From: an uncultured Clostridia bacterium
GTDB lineage: Bacteria > Bacillota > Clostridia > Lachnospirales > Anaerotignaceae
DNA length: 64,000 nucleotides
Direction of reading: 5' to 3'
NCBI GenBank assembly: GCA_944379995.1
Contig: CALWGF010000004.1
Coordinates: forward strand, 109,395 to 173,394
The translations under genes and the position numbers were made by a program. Under the pieces are notes generated by a model. The model was given only the letters and a program-made list of their open reading frames with translations, was not told the origin of the DNA and ran no database searches. Below, one piece after another: positions 1-8,488 of the stretch. Numbering within the stretch: position 1 is the first letter of the stretch; each line of letters starts with the position of its first letter.

Positions 1-1
1 A

Positions 2-370
2 ATTATTACATATGCTGCTTGTTATGGTAAACACTTTAATTGGGGCTGTCTTGGTGGATATAATGCTTTACCTACACTTATCGTAACCTTACTTATATTT
101 TTATTATTTTATGACTTGGATATTAAAAATAGATTTGTACGTTTTTTCATACAGGATATAGCAAAATTATCTTTAGACATGTATCTTATATCATATATAT
201 TTGATACTCTTTTCTATGCTCCTATACTTGAAAAAACAGAGTCAACAATAGAAACATTACCATATTTCTTTACTGTTGTTCCTCTTGTTATAGTATTTAG
301 TTATCTTACAGCATTTTTAAAAAGAATTATATTTGAAACTATTAAAAACAGAAAACTTACAATATTATAA
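2..370 (+). CDS. Membrane acyltransferase (acyltransferase 3-like), C-terminal part, cut by window edge
   Basis: An open frame runs in from the left edge and stops at 370; the start lies outside the window. About 122 residues are visible, with three hydrophobic segments (the first around the LIVTLLIFLLFY stretch, then two after residue 50) and a short basic tail. The Gly/Asn-rich loop before the first helix and the pattern of C-terminal membrane spans resemble the end of integral membrane O-acyltransferases of the OafA/acyltransferase 3 type. No catalytic motif is inside the window, so the call is an inference from topology and could be another polytopic membrane protein. Confidence 0.5.
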   Translation: MITYAACYGKHFNWGCLGGYNALPTLIVTLLIFLLFYDLDIKNRFVRFFIQDIAKLSLDMYLISYIFDTLFYAPILEKTESTIETLPYFFTVVPLVIVFSYLTAFLKRIIFETIKNRKLTIL

Positions 371-373
371 AAT

Positions 374-400
374 AAAAAGCACTGCTTCGCAGTGCTTTTT
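374..400. terminator. Bidirectional intrinsic terminator
   Basis: A 12-bp perfect stem (AAAAAGCACTGC, loop TTC) with A-tract and T-tract on the two sides separates the plus-strand acyltransferase from the minus-strand rubredoxin, so it can serve both convergent genes. Confidence 0.85.
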
Positions 401-401
401 A

Positions 402-563
402 TTACTTAAATTCAACAAATACCTTTTTATCTTTTCCACAAACAGGACATTTCCAACTTTCAGGTAAATCCTGAAATTTTGTTCCTTCATCTATTCCCAT
501 TCTTTTTTCGCCTTTTTCTTCATCATAAACATATTCACAAACTGTACATATATATCTTGCCAT
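402..563 (-). CDS. Rubredoxin
   Basis: A 53-residue protein, about the normal length of a rubredoxin, beginning MARYICTVCEYVYD and containing a second cysteine pair in WKCPVCGKDK. The two CxxC knuckles (C-T-V-C and C-P-V-C-G) form the single-iron site of this small cytoplasmic electron carrier. Rubredoxins in anaerobes commonly pass electrons to rubrerythrin or flavodiiron proteins in oxygen and peroxide detoxification; no such partner is adjacent. The ATG at 563 follows a GGAGGT ribosome binding site. It shares the terminator at 374-400 with the convergent gene. The MATE exporter ends about 60 bases upstream in the same direction, so the two may be co-transcribed. Confidence 0.93.
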   Translation of the reverse strand: MARYICTVCEYVYDEEKGEKRMGIDEGTKFQDLPESWKCPVCGKDKKVFVEFK

Positions 564-620
564 ATAATATTACCTCCATATATATTTATATGGTTAAAGT
601 TTGTGTTATTTTTTATAAAT

Positions 621-2012
621 TTATACAGTTATATTATTTTTATTTGAAAGTTCTTTAAACTCTCTTAATACTCCCAGTGTCAAAGGAATTGCTATTATAA
701 ATGTAAATATATCTGATATAGGCTGACATATTTGTACTCCTGTAAGACCTAAAAAATTAGGAAGTATAAATATAAGAGGAATAAAGAAAAGTCCTTGTCT
801 TGCAGATGCAACAATAGATGCTTTTAATGCTTTTCCTACTGATTGTAACATCATATTTGACATAACTATCCAAGCATTAAGGAAAAATACTCCTGCTTGC
901 ATTCTTAATGCAAATGCTCCTATATTTATAACATCAGTATCATCTTTTCTAAAAAGTGTTACTATTGGTTTTGAAAATACAACTCCTATAATTGACACTA
1001 TTATAAGAAAAACAAATGCTCTTTTTACACAATACCAAAAAGCCTCTCGTACTCTGTCATATTTCTTTGCACCATAATTCATTCCACAAACAGGCTGAAA
1101 ACCTTGACCAAACCCTATAAGTGCTGAATTGGCAAACATTGAAACTCTTGAAACAATAGACATTCCGGCAATAGCCGCATCTGCCATAGCTCCTCCATAC
1201 ATTCCGGCTGCAAAATTAAGTGAAACTTGTGCTACACTTGCAAGACCTTGACGGCATAATGAAGGAAATCCTCCCCTAAACATTTCTTTAAAATAATATA
1301 ATTGAGGTGTAAAGTTTTTAACTGATATTCTTATGTTATTACCTTTTTGACAACCTACAAGTAAAAGTATAAAACTTATAATCTGGCTTACAGTTGTTGC
1401 AATAGCTGCCCCTGAAATACCCATATTAAAACCAAATATAAGTATTGGGTCAAGACCTATATTAATAATTGCACCTGTTACTATTCCTGCCATTGCATAT
1501 GATGCACTTCCTTGGTATCTAAGCTGATTATTTAAAACAAATGATGACATTATAAATGGTGTTCCTATAAGTATTATACTTAAATAATCTTTTGTATAAG
1601 GAAGTATTGTAGGAGTTGAACCTAATATTATTGATAATGGTTCTAAAAATATAAGACCTATTATACATATAATAACACCTACAACAAAAGCACTAAAAAA
1701 ACCTGTTGCTGCCATTTTTGATGCATCTTCAAATCTTTTTGCACCTAATTTTTTTGATATATAGTTTCCTGAGCCATGACCGAAAAAAAAGCCTACTGCT
1801 TGTATAAGTGCCATTATAGAAAATACAACACCTACTGCTGCTGTGGACTGTGTATTTATTCTTCCTACAAAGAATGTATCTGCCATATTATAAAAATTTG
1901 TTACAAGCATACTTATTATTGTTGGTATTGCCATACGCCATATTAAAGGCGGTATTGGTTCTGTTGTTAGATAAATTATTTTTTCTTCTTGTGTCATTGA
2001 TTTAGTTTTCAT
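621..2012 (-). CDS. MATE family multidrug/Na+ efflux transporter
   Basis: 463 residues, the normal MATE length, with about twelve hydrophobic helices arranged as two homologous halves. The N-terminal PLIWRMAIPTIISMLVTNFYN helix followed by MADTFFVGRI is typical of the MepA/NorM-like branch, in which cation-driven exchange exports drugs or metabolites across the cytoplasmic membrane. The start at 2012 (MKTKSMTQEEK) gives the usual short cytoplasmic N-terminus before helix 1. It is divergent from the DUF3842 gene, with a shared AT-rich promoter region of about 110 bp between them. Substrate cannot be deduced; a sodium or proton coupled drug exporter is the family role. Confidence 0.9.
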   Translation of the reverse strand: MKTKSMTQEEKIIYLTTEPIPPLIWRMAIPTIISMLVTNFYNMADTFFVGRINTQSTAAVGVVFSIMALIQAVGFFFGHGSGNYISKKLGAKRFEDASKMAATGFFSAFVVGVIICIIGLIFLEPLSIILGSTPTILPYTKDYLSIILIGTPFIMSSFVLNNQLRYQGSASYAMAGIVTGAIINIGLDPILIFGFNMGISGAAIATTVSQIISFILLLVGCQKGNNIRISVKNFTPQLYYFKEMFRGGFPSLCRQGLASVAQVSLNFAAGMYGGAMADAAIAGMSIVSRVSMFANSALIGFGQGFQPVCGMNYGAKKYDRVREAFWYCVKRAFVFLIIVSIIGVVFSKPIVTLFRKDDTDVINIGAFALRMQAGVFFLNAWIVMSNMMLQSVGKALKASIVASARQGLFFIPLIFILPNFLGLTGVQICQPISDIFTFIIAIPLTLGVLREFKELSNKNNITV

Positions 2013-2123
2013 TATATATTATTCCCCATTCAAAAATTTATTTTTATATTATATAATAATTGTATTATTTTTTAAAATCATTTTTTATTAAAATTATATA
2101 ACTATATTGGTAGGTGCAAAAAA

Positions 2124-2558
2124 TTGGAAACTATAAACATACTTGTTATAGACGGTCAAGGCGGCGGTATAGGCAAAAGCCTAGTATATGGTATTTCAAA
2201 TAAATTTAAAAATATAAATATTATAGGGGCAGGAACAACTGAATTAGCTACTGAAAATATGAAAAATTCAGGTGCTAATATATCTATATACGGAGAAAAA
2301 AATATTATTTCTTATACAAATAAAGTACATATAATAACAGGTGTAACAGGTGTTTTAGTTCCTTTTGGTATTGGCGGAGAAATTACACCAAAAATATCAG
2401 AAGCCGTATTTAAAAGCAATGCTATTAAAATAATGGTACCTATGAATAAATGTCATATAAGAATTGCTGCAAAAAGTGAGCCATTAAAAAACCATATTGA
2501 CATTGCTATAAATATGATAGGTGAAGAAATAAAAAAATTACGAAAAGAGCAAGTGTAA
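2124..2558 (+). CDS. DUF3842 family protein
   Basis: 144 residues beginning near a glycine-rich VIDGQGGGIGKSLV segment (residues 8-21), then GEITPKISEAV and a MVPMNKCHIRI segment, the pattern I associate with DUF3842, a clostridial family of unknown function with a Rossmann-like nucleotide-binding N-terminus. The likely start is TTG at 2124; the only nearby Shine-Dalgarno is a weak GGTG, so translation may be modest. It precedes a radical SAM gene but is separated from it by the terminator at 2543-2572, whose 5' stem overlaps the last codons. No reaction is known to me for the family. Confidence 0.75.
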   Translation: METINILVIDGQGGGIGKSLVYGISNKFKNINIIGAGTTELATENMKNSGANISIYGEKNIISYTNKVHIITGVTGVLVPFGIGGEITPKISEAVFKSNAIKIMVPMNKCHIRIAAKSEPLKNHIDIAINMIGEEIKKLRKEQV

Positions 2559-2572
2559 TAACTTGCTCTTTT
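2543..2572 (+). terminator. Intrinsic terminator overlapping the DUF3842 stop codon
   Basis: Stem AAAAGAGCAAGT/ACTTGCTCTTTT with a 6-nt loop and a T-rich tail. The 5' arm lies inside the coding sequence. Confidence 0.85.
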
Positions 2573-2629
2573 TATATATATTAAGTTAAAATAAACTATA
2601 TTATTTTAATCTATTATAAAGGAGGACAT

Positions 2630-3775
2630 ATGAGTTTACAAACATTCGACATAGGGCCTATACGCCCTCCAAGCGAGGCTACAAGCCTTCTTCTTAGAGT
2701 TACACAAAATTGTACATGGAACAAGTGCAGATTTTGTACTCTATACAAAGGTCATAAATTTATGACACGTACAAATGAAGAAATAAAAAAAGATATAGAT
2801 GCTATGGCTTTTTACAGAGATAGAATACTTTCTTATTCAAAAAATGGTATAGTTGACTATGAAAAAGCATCTTTTGACTATGAAAATTTAGAAACACAAG
2901 AAGAAAAATACTGTTATAATATGGTATATACATGGATTGTTGCTGGTAAGATGCAATCTATGTTTCTTCAAGATGCTAATACAATGGTTCTTCAAAGTGA
3001 CAGACTAGCCGATATAATTTCTTATGCAAAAGAAAAAATTCCTGAAATACAGAGAATAACATCTTATGGTCGTGCTGATAGTCTTTCTCGCATATCTGAC
3101 GCTTCATACATATTATTAAAAAATGCTGGTTTATCAAGAATACATTCCGGTTTTGAAACTGGCTCTGATAAAATTCTTAAAATACTTAATAAAGGTACAA
3201 CTCAAAATCAACAAATAGAAAGTGGTATTAAAATTAAAGAAGCTGGTATTGAACTTTCAATGTATTTTATGCCCGGTGCTGGTGGTATAAATTTATCAAA
3301 AGAAAATGCAATCGAAACAGCCAAAGTTATAAATGCTACAAATCCTGATTTTGTTCGCCTTCGTACATTTGTTGTCAAAACAAATTCTCCTATGAATGAA
3401 CTTGTTTTAAATGGCGAATTTAAAGAATGTACAGATATTGAAAAATTAAAAGAAATCAAACTTTTAATTGAAAATATAAGTGGTTGTAATGGTTATATAG
3501 CAAGTGACCATATTATAAACTTACTTGATAGAGTAAATGGTCATCTTGATAAAGATATTCCAAAAATATTGAACTATATAAACGAGTTTTTAAGTCTTCC
3601 AAGATATAATCAAAGACAATATCAAATGGCTAGACGTATGGGATTTAATGGTGATTTTAAAGAACTTTCAAAACTTGATTTGGAAAGTATGAATACAGTT
3701 AATATGTATTGTAAAACTTTAAATGAAGAAAAATTTGAAGAACTTTTAATAAAGTATCTTAATCTTTATATATAA
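2630..3775 (+). CDS. Radical SAM protein of the COG1032-like CPWNRCxFC-type branch
   Basis: 381 residues. The iron-sulfur motif is NCTWNKCRFC (C28, C33, C36; a CX4CX2C spacing typical of this clostridial branch), placed after an RPPSEA-SLLLRVT segment. Downstream ITSYGRADSLSR and IHSGFETGSDKILKILNKGT strands match the SAM-binding TIM barrel of Elp3/YgiQ-like proteins. The [4Fe-4S] cluster would cleave SAM to a 5'-deoxyadenosyl radical; the substrate is unknown. The ATG has a strong AAAGGAGG site. The gap to the metallo-hydrolase downstream is only 17 bases, so the two probably form an operon with the Cof phosphatase. Confidence 0.88.
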   Translation: MSLQTFDIGPIRPPSEATSLLLRVTQNCTWNKCRFCTLYKGHKFMTRTNEEIKKDIDAMAFYRDRILSYSKNGIVDYEKASFDYENLETQEEKYCYNMVYTWIVAGKMQSMFLQDANTMVLQSDRLADIISYAKEKIPEIQRITSYGRADSLSRISDASYILLKNAGLSRIHSGFETGSDKILKILNKGTTQNQQIESGIKIKEAGIELSMYFMPGAGGINLSKENAIETAKVINATNPDFVRLRTFVVKTNSPMNELVLNGEFKECTDIEKLKEIKLLIENISGCNGYIASDHIINLLDRVNGHLDKDIPKILNYINEFLSLPRYNQRQYQMARRMGFNGDFKELSKLDLESMNTVNMYCKTLNEEKFEELLIKYLNLYI

Positions 3776-3792
3776 TATAGGAGTGTGAACAT

Positions 3793-4491
3793 ATGATTAA
3801 TTTAACATATATACATCATAGTGGTTTTATTGCTGAAACAGAAAATAATGTTTTTATATTTGATTATTATACAGAAGGTGGCAAAATATTACCTTTAAAT
3901 ACAGAAAAATTTAATGGTAAAAATATATTTTTCTTTGTTTCTCATTCTCATGGTGACCATTTCGATAAACGTATATTTAAGTACAGAAATAAAAATGTAA
4001 AATATATTTTATCTGATGATGTGGACAAGGAATATGCTGATAATGATGTTATTTTTGTAAAACCACATTGTACATATGAAATTGAAAATATAAAAATAGA
4101 AACTCTTTTATCAAATGATATGGGTGTTGCCTTTGTTGTAGAAGCTGATGGAAAAACTATATATCATAGTGGTGATTTAAACTGGTGGCATTGGAACGGA
4201 GAACCTGATGATTGGAATAAATCAATGGGAGATATATATAAATCTGAAGTAGCACTTTTAAAAAATAAAAATATAGATGTTGCTTTTGTTCCTGTTGACC
4301 CACGACTTGAGGAAAATTATATACTTGCTATTGATTATATTATGAAAAATATAAATATTAAAAAAGTACTTCCTATGCATTTCTGGGGAGATTTTAATAT
4401 ATACGAAAAAATATGTAATAATGAAAAATCTAAAGAATATAGAGATAAAATTATTAAAATAAATCATACAAATGAAACATTTTGTATTTAA
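3793..4491 (+). CDS. MBL-fold metallo-hydrolase
   Basis: 232 residues with the zinc-binding signature SHSHGDHFDK (H51, H53, D55, H56), a second-site aspartate in IYHSGDLNWWHW near residue 126, and a late histidine in KVLPMHFWGD. This is the UlaG/L-ascorbate lactonase-like, single-domain form of the metallo-beta-lactamase fold, a cytoplasmic hydrolase whose substrate I cannot name. The start has a GGAGTG site 7 bases upstream. It overlaps the first part of the possible reading frame of the next gene but not its likely start, fitting one transcript with the radical SAM gene and the Cof phosphatase. Confidence 0.85.
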   Translation: MINLTYIHHSGFIAETENNVFIFDYYTEGGKILPLNTEKFNGKNIFFFVSHSHGDHFDKRIFKYRNKNVKYILSDDVDKEYADNDVIFVKPHCTYEIENIKIETLLSNDMGVAFVVEADGKTIYHSGDLNWWHWNGEPDDWNKSMGDIYKSEVALLKNKNIDVAFVPVDPRLEENYILAIDYIMKNINIKKVLPMHFWGDFNIYEKICNNEKSKEYRDKIIKINHTNETFCI

Positions 4492-4511
4492 AGAAAGAAG
4501 GATACAGAAAA

Positions 4512-5336
4512 ATGATAAAACTTATTGCATCAGATATGGACGGTACTCTTTTAAATAAAGATGGTACAATACATGAAAGAAATATATCTGCTATAAAAAA
4601 AGCTATTGAAAAAGGAATTATATTTGTACCAGCTACTGGCAGAGCAAATAATACTATACCTTCTCAAATATTTGAACATTTTCCTATAAGATATAATTTA
4701 TCTTCAAATGGTGCAGCTATTTATGATAGACATGAAAATAAATTCATATATAAAAATTGTATGGATACAGAAACTGTATTAAAACTTATTGAATATGTTT
4801 CATCATATAATGTTATTATTGAAGTTTATATAAATGGTAATGGATATTTTAGTGATAAACTTATTGATAATTTCGAAGAATATAATATAAATCCTTCATT
4901 TATTAATATATATAAAAATATTAAAATACCTACTGCAAATATAACAGAAATTGTTACTCAAAATCCAAATGATATTGAAAAAATAAATATACCTTGGATT
5001 AAACCTGATGTGCGTTCAATACTTTTAGAAAACTTAAAGAAAGATTGGAATGATAAAGTATATATAACTTCATCATTAAATACTAATATAGAAATATGTG
5101 GTAAAACAGCAAATAAAGGTGATGGACTTACTAATCTTTGTAAATTACTTAATATAAAACCAGAAGAAGTTATTGTTTTTGGTGATAATTTTAATGACCT
5201 TGAAATGCTTCAATTTGCCGGTATATCTGTTGTTATGGAAAATGGTGAAGAAGAAATTAAAAATATTGCTGACTTTGTTACATTACCAAATACTGAGGGC
5301 GGAGTTGGATATGCAATAGAAAAATATTGTCTTTAA
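4512..5336 (+). CDS. Cof-type HAD-IIB family phosphatase
   Basis: 274 residues from the ATG at 4512, giving the canonical start MIKLIASDMDGTLLN with catalytic D8 and D10 (DxDGT). Motif II lies in VPATGRAN, and motifs III and IV in ANKGDGLTNL (Lys) and VFGDNFNDLEML. The cap domain in between makes it type IIB, as in Cof, YbjI and YwpJ, which dephosphorylate sugar phosphates or pyridoxal phosphate. A longer reading to 4482 would overlap the upstream gene and put the DxD motif unusually deep; AGAAGGA before 4512 also supports the shorter form. It ends the operon, followed by a strong terminator. Confidence 0.9.
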   Translation: MIKLIASDMDGTLLNKDGTIHERNISAIKKAIEKGIIFVPATGRANNTIPSQIFEHFPIRYNLSSNGAAIYDRHENKFIYKNCMDTETVLKLIEYVSSYNVIIEVYINGNGYFSDKLIDNFEEYNINPSFINIYKNIKIPTANITEIVTQNPNDIEKINIPWIKPDVRSILLENLKKDWNDKVYITSSLNTNIEICGKTANKGDGLTNLCKLLNIKPEEVIVFGDNFNDLEMLQFAGISVVMENGEEEIKNIADFVTLPNTEGGVGYAIEKYCL

Positions 5337-5339
5337 TAT

Positions 5340-5370
5340 AAAAACCTGTAAGCAAAGCTTACAGGTTTTT
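5340..5370. terminator. Bidirectional intrinsic terminator
   Basis: A 14-bp perfect stem (AAAAACCTGTAAGC, loop AAA) flanked by A and T tracts lies between the Cof phosphatase and the convergent antitoxin gene. Confidence 0.9.
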
Positions 5371-5406
5371 ATAAATTTTAAAATTAGCAAAAAAATAACT
5401 TTGTAA

Positions 5407-5646
5407 TTATACTAATCCTAACTCACTTTTTAATTTATCAGATGTTATAAATTCGGAACAATCAGCATTATTTTTAATATCTTCAAGTAATTCTAAATCT
5501 ATTTTATCTGGTTCTTCTTCCTCCAAAGTACTCCAATCAATTATAGGTGATAACTGATACTTTGATATTATATATCTAAATAATATTTCAGCGTCCTTTT
5601 CAGGCATTACCTCTAAAAGAGTAATTATTTTCTCTTTAACAGACAT
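5407..5646 (-). CDS. Probable antitoxin of a RelE-type toxin-antitoxin pair
   Basis: 79 residues, acidic (an EEEEPDKIDLELLEDI run), predicted N-terminal helices followed by an extended C-terminal part, as expected for a small antitoxin that wraps its toxin. It follows the RelE-like gene with a 15-base gap and a GGAGG site. Toxin-first order is the less common arrangement, known from HigBA-like systems. The C-terminal two-thirds are nearly identical to the orphan copy at 6370-6525. Assignment rests on the neighbour; the sequence has no DNA-binding domain that I can recognise. Confidence 0.75.
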   Translation of the reverse strand: MSVKEKIITLLEVMPEKDAEILFRYIISKYQLSPIIDWSTLEEEEPDKIDLELLEDIKNNADCSEFITSDKLKSELGLV

Positions 5647-5661
5647 TATAAAAACCTCCTT

Positions 5662-5895
5662 TTAATCTTTATATACTTGTCCTCTATTACCAATTTTAAT
5701 TATATATAATACATTTCCGTCTTTATCAAATATTACTCTAAAATCTCCAACTCTAAGACGGTAACTCTCTTTACCTTTAAGCTTCTTTACATCGCCACTT
5801 GGAAGCATTTCAATTGCTAATATAATTCTTTTAATAGTTGGTTTATCAAGTTTCTTTAAAAACTTTAGTGCCTGCTTTGAATATCTTATATCCAC
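5662..5895 (-). CDS. RelE/ParE family toxin
   Basis: 77 residues with the RelE fold pattern: N-terminal MDIRYSKQALKFLKKLDKPT helix, LPSGDVKKLKG loop, then YRLRVGDFRVIFD and VLYIIKIGNRGQVYK strands. The YRLRVGDFRV strand with its arginines is the typical RelE/YoeB-like core that cleaves mRNA in the ribosomal A site or, in ParE relatives, acts on gyrase. Length is about that of a compact RelE (usual range roughly 75-95). It is the first gene of the pair, preceded by an operator-like repeat region. The ATG follows a GGTAGGTG site. Confidence 0.88.
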   Translation of the reverse strand: MDIRYSKQALKFLKKLDKPTIKRIILAIEMLPSGDVKKLKGKESYRLRVGDFRVIFDKDGNVLYIIKIGNRGQVYKD

Positions 5896-5904
5896 TTATA
5901 TTCA

Positions 5905-5993
5905 CCTACCTTATATAATATACGATAATCTTATATAATACTATTGTCAATAAAATTACTTATACTTAAAATTGATTATAAACATATAAAAAT
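5905..5993 (-). promoter_or_regulatory. Promoter/operator region of the toxin-antitoxin operon
   Basis: A minus-strand TTGACA (complement of 5945-5950) lies upstream of the toxin. The 10-mer TTATATAATA occurs twice exactly 20 bp apart (5911-5920, 5931-5940), two helical turns, a likely site for toxin-antitoxin autorepression. The stretch 5927-5993 reappears nearly unchanged at 6543-6609 in front of the orphan antitoxin. The remaining bases to 6119 are AT-rich and show no gene. Confidence 0.55.
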
Positions 5994-6119
5994 AAATCTA
6001 TTTTATCACATTAAAATAATATAATATCTACTTATAAAAATATACTAATTTTACAATATGGGAAAAATCTTTAAAAACTATTTATTTGTAGTACTGATTA
6101 GAATAAAAATAGGATTTTG

Positions 6120-6186
6120 GACAAAAAAATAACTCGTAAACGTTGAATTTACGAGCTTTGCAGTAACGGAGAAGGAGGGATTTGAA
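6120..6186. repeat. attL: left direct repeat with displaced tRNA-Ser 3' end
   Basis: 67 bp aligned with 14053-14119 with two mismatches, the final 45 bp (6142-6186) being identical. Positions 6167-6186 are the last 20 bases of the tRNA-Ser gene, followed outward by its terminator. The crossover must lie within the identical 45 bp; beyond 6186 the sequences diverge. Confidence 0.92.
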
Positions 6187-6314
6187 TTATACATATCACT
6201 TTTTCTATCATTTTAGAGCATTTTATTATTTATTAAATCACCTTTTAAAGCCTTGATTTTACTTGCTTTTTTTTATTACATCTTATTTCTTATACTTATA
6301 TTTTATTATTTTGT

Positions 6315-6356
6315 TTGGGGTATTTATTGGGGTCAGTTGGGGTCAAATTGGGGTCA
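6315..6356. promoter_or_regulatory. Candidate integrase arm-type sites, left end
   Basis: TTGGGGTCA at 6327-6335, 6337-6345 and 6348-6356, plus the variant TTGGGGTAT at 6315-6323, all in one orientation and spaced 10-12 bp. The same motif occurs twice at the right end (14019-14039). Short directly repeated motifs near both att sites are what the N-terminal arm-binding domain of lambda-type integrases recognises. Confidence 0.55.
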
Positions 6357-6369
6357 AATAATTCTGTGG

Positions 6370-6525
6370 TTATACTAACCCCAACTCACTTTTTAATTCA
6401 TCAGATGTTATAAATTCAGAGCAATCAGCATTATTTTTAATGTCTTCAAGTAATTCTAAATCTATTTTGTCCGGTTCTTCTTCCTCCAAAGTAGTCCAAT
6501 CAATTATAAGTTGTCTATCCAGCAT
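6370..6525 (-). CDS. Orphan truncated antitoxin, paralog of the gene at 5407-5646
   Basis: 51 residues starting MLDRQLIIDW and then matching the C-terminal 45 or so residues of the chromosomal antitoxin with about two substitutions. The first 34 residues of the parent are replaced by MLDRQL. The ribosome binding site and the parent operon's promoter (6543-6609) are retained, while the toxin gene is missing; the junction falls at a short TAATCTTATATA-like match. The frame is open with a good GGAGG site, so it may be expressed. In this antitoxin class the C-terminal part usually binds the toxin, so it could act as a stand-alone antidote; it may equally be a decaying remnant. Confidence 0.65.
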   Translation of the reverse strand: MLDRQLIIDWTTLEEEEPDKIDLELLEDIKNNADCSEFITSDELKSELGLV

Positions 6526-6701
6526 TATAAAAACCTCCCTTTAATCTTATATAATATTATTGTCAATAAAATTACTTATACTCAAAATTGAGTAAAAACA
6601 TATAAGCTAATAACTTAAGCTCAAAATAGAGCAAAAGTATATATTAAATAACCACAGATAATAAAAGAGGTATCGCCAAAACGGAAACACCTCTAATAAA
6701 C

Positions 6702-7850
6702 TTATATGACCTTATTTATAAAATTATCCATTCTCTTGGAACTTTCTTTCCTCATTGTTTCGGTTGTATGACTGTATATATCAAGGGTAGTAGATACTGT
6801 TGAATGTCCTAAAGCTGTCTGTACTGTCTTTATGTCATCGCCCTCTTGTAATGCTAATGTAGCGTAAGTGTGCCTTAAATCGTGAAACCTTGCTTGTGGT
6901 ATTCCTATTTCAGAAACAATCTTTTTAAATCTTTTATATACTGTCACAATAGCTAAATACCTTCCAGTTGTATTAGTAAATACAAGGTTTAGAGGGTTAT
7001 CCCACATATGACCTAATTTAAGGCGGTTTTCTTTTTGTCTTATTTGTTCTTCTTTGAGTATGCTCATGACATACTGTGCAGGAGTTAATACTCTTACTTT
7101 ACTTGTTTTGGTTTCAGCAAGATAATATTTGCCACCTTTTATTTTTTCTTTCTGTAATTGCTTATTTACTGTTATTGTACCTCTGTCAAAGTCTACACAA
7201 TCCCAAGTTAATCCAAGTATTTCGCCCTCTCTCATTCCTGTAAATAATGCTGTAATATAGAGGTTCTTAAGTTCTTCTGTATCAAGTCTTTTTATAAATC
7301 TGCTTATATTATCAGCATTTAAAGGCTTAATTTCCTTTTTTTCAATTCTTGGAATATCACATACCGAAGCAGGATTTGTTGTAATATAACCTATTTTTAT
7401 AGCTTTGTCTAAAGCCTTATGAAGAACACCATGTATATTCTTAATAGTTTTTGGTGATTTATCAGTTATAAGACTATTATAAAATGCTTGTATCTGTGGA
7501 GCTTTAAGAGCTTGTAATTTTATACTGCCTATTGCAGGCTTAATATGCACTCTTACAACTACCTCATATGATTTAAAAGTTAAAGGCTTTACTGATACTT
7601 GTACATACTCTTTAAGCCATAATTCAAGCCAATCCCCAACAGTTATTGTTTTAGGTGCTATATAAGTATTATCATCAATAGATTTTGCAATACTTGTCAA
7701 TTTTTCTCTTACCTCTTTTTGAGTAAGTCCATATACACTTCTTCTTATAGGTTTACCAGTTTTAGGGTCATACCCACAGGAACAACGACCCTCCCAGCGT
7801 CCGTCTTTTCTTTGTCTTATTGAACCTTCTCCACTTGCTCTTTTTCCCAT
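6702..7850 (-). CDS. int: Tyrosine recombinase (phage-type integrase)
   Basis: 382 residues, full length for a Tn916/phage-type integrase. Residues 1-50 form a basic arm-binding domain (GSIRQRKDGRWEGRCSCGYD), residues 65-160 the SAM-like core-binding domain, and 175-382 the catalytic domain. The full catalytic set is visible: R207 in TGMREGEILGL, H323 and R326 in FHDLRHTYA, H349 in LGHS, Y359 in LDIYSH. It would integrate and excise the element at the tRNA-Ser 3' end. It reads toward attL, 520 bases away. The ATG at 7850 has an AGGGAGGC site. Upstream lies a 640-bp region without genes. Confidence 0.95.
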   Translation of the reverse strand: MGKRASGEGSIRQRKDGRWEGRCSCGYDPKTGKPIRRSVYGLTQKEVREKLTSIAKSIDDNTYIAPKTITVGDWLELWLKEYVQVSVKPLTFKSYEVVVRVHIKPAIGSIKLQALKAPQIQAFYNSLITDKSPKTIKNIHGVLHKALDKAIKIGYITTNPASVCDIPRIEKKEIKPLNADNISRFIKRLDTEELKNLYITALFTGMREGEILGLTWDCVDFDRGTITVNKQLQKEKIKGGKYYLAETKTSKVRVLTPAQYVMSILKEEQIRQKENRLKLGHMWDNPLNLVFTNTTGRYLAIVTVYKRFKKIVSEIGIPQARFHDLRHTYATLALQEGDDIKTVQTALGHSTVSTTLDIYSHTTETMRKESSKRMDNFINKVI

Positions 7851-8095
7851 AGTTAAAAGCCTCCCTTATTTAATTCTATGTTCTTAATAAACTGTATTAA
7901 TATAAACTCAATAACATTTTGTTATCAAGTTAATTCACATAATATACATCTAAAGTACCAAAACGGTACTGAGTTAACTTATATAAATAAAACTGCTATT
8001 GTAAATAAAAAAAAAATAAAATAGCAATATAAAAGACTTTTAACTTAGAGATGATGCCTTATTTTAGGACGCCACAATTTAGGGCGACCCTTAAA

Positions 8096-8453
8096 GGTAG
8101 TAGATTGTATCTACACCCTTAAAAATTTTAATAAACCACATATAGTGAATAAAAATATTGTTTATAATGGTTCATCAGCACGAAATAAATATAAAATTAT
8201 AGCAATTTGTGATAAACAATAACTTTGACTAACTGCCTAAGTTAAATTTAGGGAGTAGCAAATCACGACCCCCTATGAATTTATGTACTAAAACAATGTT
8301 GTTTAGAGGGTGTGTCACAAATGTAGACCCATATAAATTTATATAAAAACAATATTATTTATTCTGTGGGTATATTTATGTTACATAGAACCATTACCCT
8401 AATTCAGGGGGTAACAAATCGTTACCCCATATCGAATATATAAAAATATGTTT
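8096..8453. repeat. Left cluster of about 50-bp palindrome-containing repeats (gene-free stretch 7851-8488)
   Basis: Three clear copies begin at 8251, 8308 and 8407, with a degenerate one around 8096-8140. Each has a CAAAT core, four variable bases, then ACCC or ACCCC, followed by an AAATTTATA-like tract and an A-rich end. The copy at 8408-8428 is a perfect palindrome: GGGGTAAC, 5-base centre AAATC, GTTACCCC. Further copies lie at 13051-13150. The rest of the 640-bp stretch between the integrase and repressor genes holds no open frame that I would support. Function is unknown; protein-binding sites or transcript hairpins are both possible. Confidence 0.7.
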
Positions 8454-8488
8454 ATTTGCTTTTATTTTGTTCTAACTTCCACAGGTTG

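Noticed and set aside
5388..5400. CAAAAAAATAACT, matching the outer part of attL (6122-6134), left of the toxin-antitoxin operon
   Set aside because: Only 13 bp of low-complexity A-rich sequence and no tRNA-derived bases; too weak to claim an older attachment site.
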